A DNA stretch of 64,000 nt from Marinicella litoralis. Lineage in GTDB: Bacteria > Pseudomonadota > Gammaproteobacteria > Xanthomonadales > Marinicellaceae. The stretch covers positions 349,805 through 413,804 of the forward strand of contig NZ_NIHB01000001.1 of assembly GCF_002591915.1 (NCBI RefSeq). Direction: 5' to 3'. A model generated the notes under the pieces. The model ran no database searches. It worked only from the letters and a program-made list of their open reading frames with translations, and was not told the origin of the DNA. Positions within the stretch are counted from its first letter, which is position 1, and each line of letters begins with the position of its first letter. The translations under genes and the position numbers were made by a program. Of the stretch, positions 59,881 through 64,000 are shown piece after piece.

Positions 59881-61203
59881 TCATGACTGCACACGCAATT
59901 TACCCCAAGGCCCTTTAATGGCAATCGTCATACCAGGGTCCTTATGGATATTAGCAAACAAAGTGTTACCATCAGGAGAAAAGCATGCGCCAGCCCATTC
60001 GGCTTGGCTGTTTGCAGCTATGTGATAAATTTGCCCTTCAGCAGTTAAACCAACCAAACATTTTTGCTCCAACGAGTTGTCTTCACAAATGATTAAATCA
60101 CCCCAGGCATTGACCGTAATGTTGTCTGGCTTTTCTAATATGCCATCTTCTTTGGCCTCATAAATCAGTTCGATTATGCCTTCATTATTTTCTTGGTTGG
60201 CTGTGTATTTAAAAATTTGGCCCTTATTATGGGAACCGCCAGCAGTACAAACGAAATATACACCATCTTGATGAGCAACCAACCCCTCACCCCTCATAAA
60301 AACCGCAGCCCCTTTGGCTTTCCCTTGCTTCCTGACATTGTTTTCCTCGGGGTCCGGTTCATCAATGGCAACCCACTCACAAGGGTATTTTTGGTGTAAC
60401 GTTAAAGGGTTTTCAGTTGTATGCGTGATCCCAGCATCTTTAAACTTCAACGCTTGTAACTCGCCACCTTTTACAAGGTCGGTTTTGTCAGTAGGTATGA
60501 ATTGATAAAAACAACCATTCATGTGGTCCTCAGTTTGATAGACATTTCCACTGAACGGGTCAAATGCAACAGCCTCATGCTTGAAACGTCCCATGGCTTT
60601 TAGGGGCTGCGCTTTTTGTAGCGGTTTGAGTGGGTCAACTTCAAAATTATAGCCATGGCGTTTACCCATAAACCAGGTGTCACCAAACATGGCGGGGCTG
60701 GCTTCCTCGCAACTGATCCAAGTGTTCCATGGAGTTTTGCCGCCAGAACAGTTCACAATGGTACCGGTTAAACTTAAATAATGTTTGATAAGGTTTAAAT
60801 CTTGATCCAACCAAATGGTAACAGTACCTCCACTGGCTTTCGGGTCATACGCATATTCAGGCTCAGGTGACTCAGGATCATTGAATAAATACCCAGCAAT
60901 TTCGTGGTTCCTGACTAAAATGATTTCGTCATTCGGTCCAGAGAAGCAACCCATTCCATCATGGTAGTCTGGCACCATATGTCCATCTGTCATGACTTCA
61001 TCATAAGCCGATATGACTTTATAACTGAATCCTGCCGGTAAGTCACAAACACCATTGGGATCTCTAATTAACTGGCTGATTGGTCGAGGTTTAGCTTCCG
61101 AGGAACAAGCGGATAACTGCATCAAAGTGGCGCTTAATGTAACTGCGCTGCCAACTTTAACAGATTGTTTCAGGAACTTTCTTCGATTGACTGGTTCAAG
61201 CAT
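59881..61203 (-). CDS. PhoX-like (DUF839) Tat-exported protein
   Basis: The 440-aa protein has a Tat signal (NRRKFLKQ, residues 6-13) followed by a lipobox-like LSACSS (Cys33), so it may be a Tat-dependent lipoprotein. The body is the PhoX/DUF839 type: VRNHEIAGY, SGGTVTIWLDQDLNL, TWISCEE, AVAFDPFSGNVYQTED and the late ACFSPDGNTLFANIH. PhoX enzymes are calcium/iron-dependent alkaline phosphatases; the family also contains proteins without proven phosphatase activity. It reads alone. Confidence 0.85.
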   Translation of the reverse strand: MLEPVNRRKFLKQSVKVGSAVTLSATLMQLSACSSEAKPRPISQLIRDPNGVCDLPAGFSYKVISAYDEVMTDGHMVPDYHDGMGCFSGPNDEIILVRNHEIAGYLFNDPESPEPEYAYDPKASGGTVTIWLDQDLNLIKHYLSLTGTIVNCSGGKTPWNTWISCEEASPAMFGDTWFMGKRHGYNFEVDPLKPLQKAQPLKAMGRFKHEAVAFDPFSGNVYQTEDHMNGCFYQFIPTDKTDLVKGGELQALKFKDAGITHTTENPLTLHQKYPCEWVAIDEPDPEENNVRKQGKAKGAAVFMRGEGLVAHQDGVYFVCTAGGSHNKGQIFKYTANQENNEGIIELIYEAKEDGILEKPDNITVNAWGDLIICEDNSLEQKCLVGLTAEGQIYHIAANSQAEWAGACFSPDGNTLFANIHKDPGMTIAIKGPWGKLRVQS

Positions 61204-61311
61204 ATGAAAAACTGACGATGAGAATATTAATTATCATAATTCAAGTGAGTTGATCATTGATGTGTATAAAGTCATCTTTAGGTAATATCGAGCACAAACA
61301 TTAATCTTAAA

Positions 61312-62028
61312 TCATTCAACAGCTAAGGATGCTATGCTTTGTGCCACTCCAAACCACCATTGAGTTTCTGCAATCGGCGCAGTACCAAAAATAAAAGCAG
61401 TAATGATGATTGAACCCCACAAAGAAACCACGTGGAAATGACCCAAAACAATCCGGTCCCAGAACACAAAATAAGCCATGATGCCGATGTGAGTCAAAGC
61501 ACCTAACAATCCAGCCAATTCAAGCACGCCCATATAATTCATATACAAACGTGCAAAGGCCGCTTCTAAGATCGCGAAACTGCCTAAAAAAATCAATCTT
61601 TTATGCCAGCTGCGATCTTTAATCAGCATAGCCAGAATAAAACAAACAGTGAATACCAGCAATGTAACCAACCTGAAAAAAGGCACTTGCACAGCATGGA
61701 CCCACTCGTTTAATTTGAAGTAATGCTGCATAAATTTGACTTGAACCATGAAGCCGGTATAAACCAAGCCGATGACGACCAGAACAGCCAACAGTCCGAG
61801 GATTTGATGGTATGCAAACCGCTTAAGACTGATTAATAATGGCTGAACCATCAACAGCAACAACCACAGAAAGACAAAGCTTGCATGCCAATGGATGAGG
61901 CTGACCGGGCTGTTGAATGAGCCTTGTATGACTGGCTTAAAAAAGCTGGGCCAAAAAGCCAGCAATGCCAGCAACAGCATTGCAAGACCCCAAAAGAAGA
62001 AACCGCATTGGGTTTTTTTATCAATCAA
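61312..62028 (-). CDS. Seven-helix membrane protein of unknown function
   Basis: The 238-aa protein has about seven hydrophobic helices spread over its length, with conserved-looking His residues in SLIHWHASFVFLW and FAYHQILGLL, and DRIVLGHFHVVSLWG. His pairs in helices can bind haem or metals, as in DUF2306-like or cytochrome-type proteins, but I cannot name the family. It reads alone on the minus strand. Confidence 0.65.
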   Translation of the reverse strand: MIDKKTQCGFFFWGLAMLLLALLAFWPSFFKPVIQGSFNSPVSLIHWHASFVFLWLLLLMVQPLLISLKRFAYHQILGLLAVLVVIGLVYTGFMVQVKFMQHYFKLNEWVHAVQVPFFRLVTLLVFTVCFILAMLIKDRSWHKRLIFLGSFAILEAAFARLYMNYMGVLELAGLLGALTHIGIMAYFVFWDRIVLGHFHVVSLWGSIIITAFIFGTAPIAETQWWFGVAQSIASLAVE

Positions 62029-62077
62029 AGGTGAACAAAGCGTTTTGACAAGCGTTTGGGTAGGGACGCGCGCATGA

Positions 62078-62635
62078 TCATAATGGGTGTTTATCGAGCC
62101 AAGTCGATTTTAACAGTCCATAGACTTCACTGTCGGTAATCACCCCATCAATTAACCAGCGTTGTTTCAGGAAGCCCTCCAAACTGAATCCCATGTTTTT
62201 TAACAAAGCAGCAGACGCCGCATTGGCTGGGTCGATGTCAGCTTCGAGTCGGCGCAAATTCAAGTCGGAAAAACAAAATGAAATAAAAGCCGAAATCGCT
62301 TCAGTCATCAGCCCCTTTTGCCAGTGTGAACGGGACAACACGTAACCAATTTCTGCTCTGGCGGAATCCTGATGAATATTAAATAAACTGATTTGGCCGA
62401 TCATGTTTTGCTGTACTTTTGATTCTACAACCAATGACAAGGCAGCGTTGTTTTGATTGGCTTGGACATTGCGCAAAACTTTTTTCTTGGCTTGTGCCCT
62501 GTCTTGCATCGGAGGGTCGCTCCAAAATTTCATGGTTTGGACATCGGAAAAAATAGCAAAGACCTGATCAAGGTCATGCAATCCGATGGGCCTCAACTTC
62601 AATCGGTCGGTTTCTATGTGTATTGAATTAAACAT
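62078..62635 (-). CDS. GNAT acetyltransferase (RimJ/RimL-like)
   Basis: The 185-aa protein opens with HIETDRLKLRPIGLHDLDQVFAIF and has IGYVLSRSHWQKGLMTEAISAFISFCF at the CoA-binding site and RRLEADIDPANAASAALLKNMGFSLEGFLKQRW, all typical of RimJ/RimL-type N-acetyltransferases. I start at the ATG at 62633-62635, where the conserved domain begins. It overlaps the membrane protein gene upstream by 8 bp, so it is the last gene of a three-gene unit. Confidence 0.87.
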   Translation of the reverse strand: MFNSIHIETDRLKLRPIGLHDLDQVFAIFSDVQTMKFWSDPPMQDRAQAKKKVLRNVQANQNNAALSLVVESKVQQNMIGQISLFNIHQDSARAEIGYVLSRSHWQKGLMTEAISAFISFCFSDLNLRRLEADIDPANAASAALLKNMGFSLEGFLKQRWLIDGVITDSEVYGLLKSTWLDKHPL

Positions 62636-63014
62636 CATCCTTATCAATCAAAAAGTGCAAAACAACGGCCAATAACAGACATAAAATACCCAATATATCC
62701 ACCATGGTCACTTTCATCAATGCATCATTGACTTCACCGACTGACCAAACCAAGAACAAAAAACCAACCATTGAAATGCCAGTCATCACCAAGGCAGCAG
62801 TTCTTAACTGGGGTTTAAACAAGGCACAGAAAACAAAACCACCCATTATGCCAAACAACAAAGCACGATGCCGCATCAGGACTTCCAATTCATTGTTGTT
62901 TATGACAACACCATAAGCTTGGGACAGTTGGGCTGTCGAAAGCAAGCCAATCAGTGGCAGAAAATTAATCAGACCAATGACAAAAAGCAGCGACAAATAA
63001 ATTTTAAGTTTCAT
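62628..63014 (-). CDS. Four-helix small membrane protein
   Basis: The 128-aa protein has four hydrophobic helices (about 5-25, 48-65, 73-93, 105-124), separated by the polar RHRALLFG. Such short proteins are sometimes annotated as phosphopantetheine adenylyltransferase-like in databases without biochemical basis; I see no nucleotidyltransferase motif. It overlaps both neighbouring GNAT genes (4 bp and 8 bp), so it is translated in a tight three-gene unit. Confidence 0.7.
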   Translation of the reverse strand: MKLKIYLSLLFVIGLINFLPLIGLLSTAQLSQAYGVVINNNELEVLMRHRALLFGIMGGFVFCALFKPQLRTAALVMTGISMVGFLFLVWSVGEVNDALMKVTMVDILGILCLLLAVVLHFLIDKDDV

Positions 63015-63526
63015 GACCCTTCCTTGTACTTACTCACTTCGGCCACTTGTAAACTGACTTGTTTGGAATGTTCATCTAACCACTGTGTGGCCACTTCAGT
63101 AAAACCAAACCGTTGATGAAAAATTTGTGAGGCTGTGTTCAATGGTTTGATGTTGTATTCACAAGCAATGAGTTCAATGCCGACTGTTTTGGCAGTGGTA
63201 AATAAATCCTGGTACAGCAAGCTGCCAATTTTTTTGCCGGTCATGGCAGCATCTACGACAATGCGATCGACATAGTAAAATGAGGGGAAATGCTGGTTAA
63301 ACCAACGGTAATTCGGGCTTTGATACGCTTGACCTGCAGACAATACCAATAAAAAGGCCACCACTTGATCTTGGTGGATGACCACCTTGTGATAATCAGA
63401 CCAGGCATGGAGGTTTTGTAGGTGAGGTAAATCCATTTCGCTGGTCGCTTTGATGGCGGCCAGGTTGAGCGCAAGGATGCGCTGAAAGTCATGAGGCTTG
63501 GCGGGACGAATTTTACAGTCATTCAT
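63011..63526 (-). CDS. GNAT acetyltransferase
   Basis: The 171-aa protein has the GNAT pattern: CKIRPAKPHDFQRILALN opening, a DRIVVDAAMTGKKIGSLLYQDLF acetyl-CoA loop (Q/R-x-x-G-x-G/A type, here GKKIGS) and NTASQIFHQRFGFTEVATQW near the end. It is the first gene of a unit with the four-helix protein and a second GNAT. Acceptor unknown. Confidence 0.86.
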   Translation of the reverse strand: MNDCKIRPAKPHDFQRILALNLAAIKATSEMDLPHLQNLHAWSDYHKVVIHQDQVVAFLLVLSAGQAYQSPNYRWFNQHFPSFYYVDRIVVDAAMTGKKIGSLLYQDLFTTAKTVGIELIACEYNIKPLNTASQIFHQRFGFTEVATQWLDEHSKQVSLQVAEVSKYKEGS

Positions 63527-63566
63527 CCATTGATTTTAACTGGCTTCAAGGATTAATTAAAGCCAT

Positions 63567-63595
63567 AAAAAAAGCCGGCACATGGCCGGCTTTTC
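63567..63595 (-). terminator. Rho-independent terminator of the cold-shock gene
   Basis: agccggc/gccggct (loop acatg) is followed on the minus strand by a T-run. A short T-run on the plus side as well could let it work in both directions. Confidence 0.85.
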
Positions 63596-63618
63596 AATTC
63601 TTATGCTGAAGTGAACTC

Positions 63619-63825
63619 TTATTGAGGCACTACATTGTTAGCACAAGGACCTTTTTGGCCTTGGCCAACTTCGAATTCAACGGCTTGACCGTCATTCAAT
63701 GTAGCGAAACCGCCGCCACTTTGAATTTCTGAATGATGAACAAATAAATCTTTACCACCGTCTTCTGGTGTAATAAATCCGAAACCTTTGTCCGCGTTGA
63801 ACCACTTTACTGTACCTTTACTCAT
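63619..63825 (-). CDS. Cold-shock protein (CspA family)
   Basis: The 68-aa protein is a single cold-shock domain with RNP1 KGFGFI (13-18) and RNP2 LFVHH (27-31), and the usual [14 protein letters not shown] start. It binds single-stranded RNA and DNA and acts as an RNA chaperone. The C-terminus [13 protein letters not shown], with a Cys, is typical of gammaproteobacterial members. A terminator follows. Confidence 0.96.
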   Translation of the reverse strand: MSKGTVKWFNADKGFGFITPEDGGKDLFVHHSEIQSGGGFATLNDGQAVEFEVGQGQKGPCANNVVPQ

Positions 63826-64000
63826 AATATAAATCTTCTAAATGTTTGGTGAATAATAAATTAATCCTACAATCGAATTCACCGTTTCGATGTAAGAACT
63901 TCATGTTAATTCAGGGCAATTTCACAAAAAAATGATTTTATGTAGAAAATGTAGTTTTGAACAGATGAAGCCACTGACTTCATGTTTGATTAGAATGTCT
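63826..64000 (-). promoter_or_regulatory. Long upstream leader region of the cold-shock gene
   Basis: These 175 bp up to the window edge are AT-rich and without a gene. Cold-shock genes commonly have long structured 5' leaders, and this stretch is where such a leader and the promoter would be. No exact cold-box was identified by eye. Confidence 0.45.

Overview
The window looks like chromosomal DNA of a marine or environmental gammaproteobacterium of moderate GC content. The pointers are BioC/BioH, GlmU/GlmS, SufT, a glutathione reductase, a bacterial kynurenine pathway, a TonB receptor/tryptophan halogenase locus, an ECF sigma factor paired with a Ser/Thr kinase carrying TPRs, an M2 peptidase, and a secreted protein ending in a short acidic ..FVDSFE tail. 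Together these recall Marinicella-like or Lysobacterales-related bacteria. That placement is my inference from gene content; there is no rRNA in the window. No prophage, CRISPR array, toxin-antitoxin module or complete insertion sequence is visible.

Layout. 1-4.1 kb: truncated MoxR ATPase, SufT, a polysaccharide deacetylase, glutathione reductase and a hypothetical protein, then a 520-bp gap holding a 15-bp inverted repeat. 4.6-7.1 kb: a minus-strand operon of a 66-aa protein, an SDR-fold protein without the Tyr/Lys catalytic pair, and an aldehyde dehydrogenase resembling 2-aminomuconate-semialdehyde dehydrogenase. 7.2-13 kb: DUF4389 protein, EamA exporter, a Tyr-rich lipoprotein, M2 peptidase, dodecin, DUF1287 protein. 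13.3-18.8 kb: TonB-dependent receptor, sulfotransferase-like protein and FAD-dependent tryptophan halogenase in a row. 18.8-20.8 kb: BlaI/M56 sensor pair with an operator. 20.9-30 kb: cystathionine gamma-synthase, LytTR regulator and divergent acyltransferase, a kinase-fold protein, an HTH-2TM regulator, FkbM methyltransferase, aldo/keto reductase, bioH-bioC.

30-38.6 kb: divergent ECF sigma/Ser-Thr kinase-TPR pair, M19 dipeptidase, small membrane proteins, DDAH, VOC protein, two GNATs, GlsB-type membrane protein. 38.7-43.1 kb: kynU-kmo in a tight operon that continues into a GGDEF-EAL protein. 43.2-47.2 kb: a 1345-aa membrane protein apparently built from two related halves. 47.3-48.3 kb: an array around tRNA-Arg(TCG), with one intact gene, two copies split by hairpin-bearing insertions, and further 3'-end remnants on both sides. 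This is the most unusual part of the window. 48.4-53 kb: a triple-repeat secreted protein, a DUF6502 protein and a DUF5666 protein. 53-56.2 kb: glmU-glmS. 56.7-59.9 kb: GntR/ABC/acyltransferase operon. 59.9-64 kb: PhoX-like protein, membrane proteins, GNATs and a cold-shock protein.

The genes support amino-sugar and envelope precursor synthesis (GlmU, GlmS), biotin synthesis (BioC, BioH), tryptophan catabolism (KynU, Kmo and perhaps the aldehyde dehydrogenase operon), redox and FeS maintenance (Gor, SufT), and several envelope-sensing or signalling modules. All calls come from reading the sequence and recalling family features; no database search was run.
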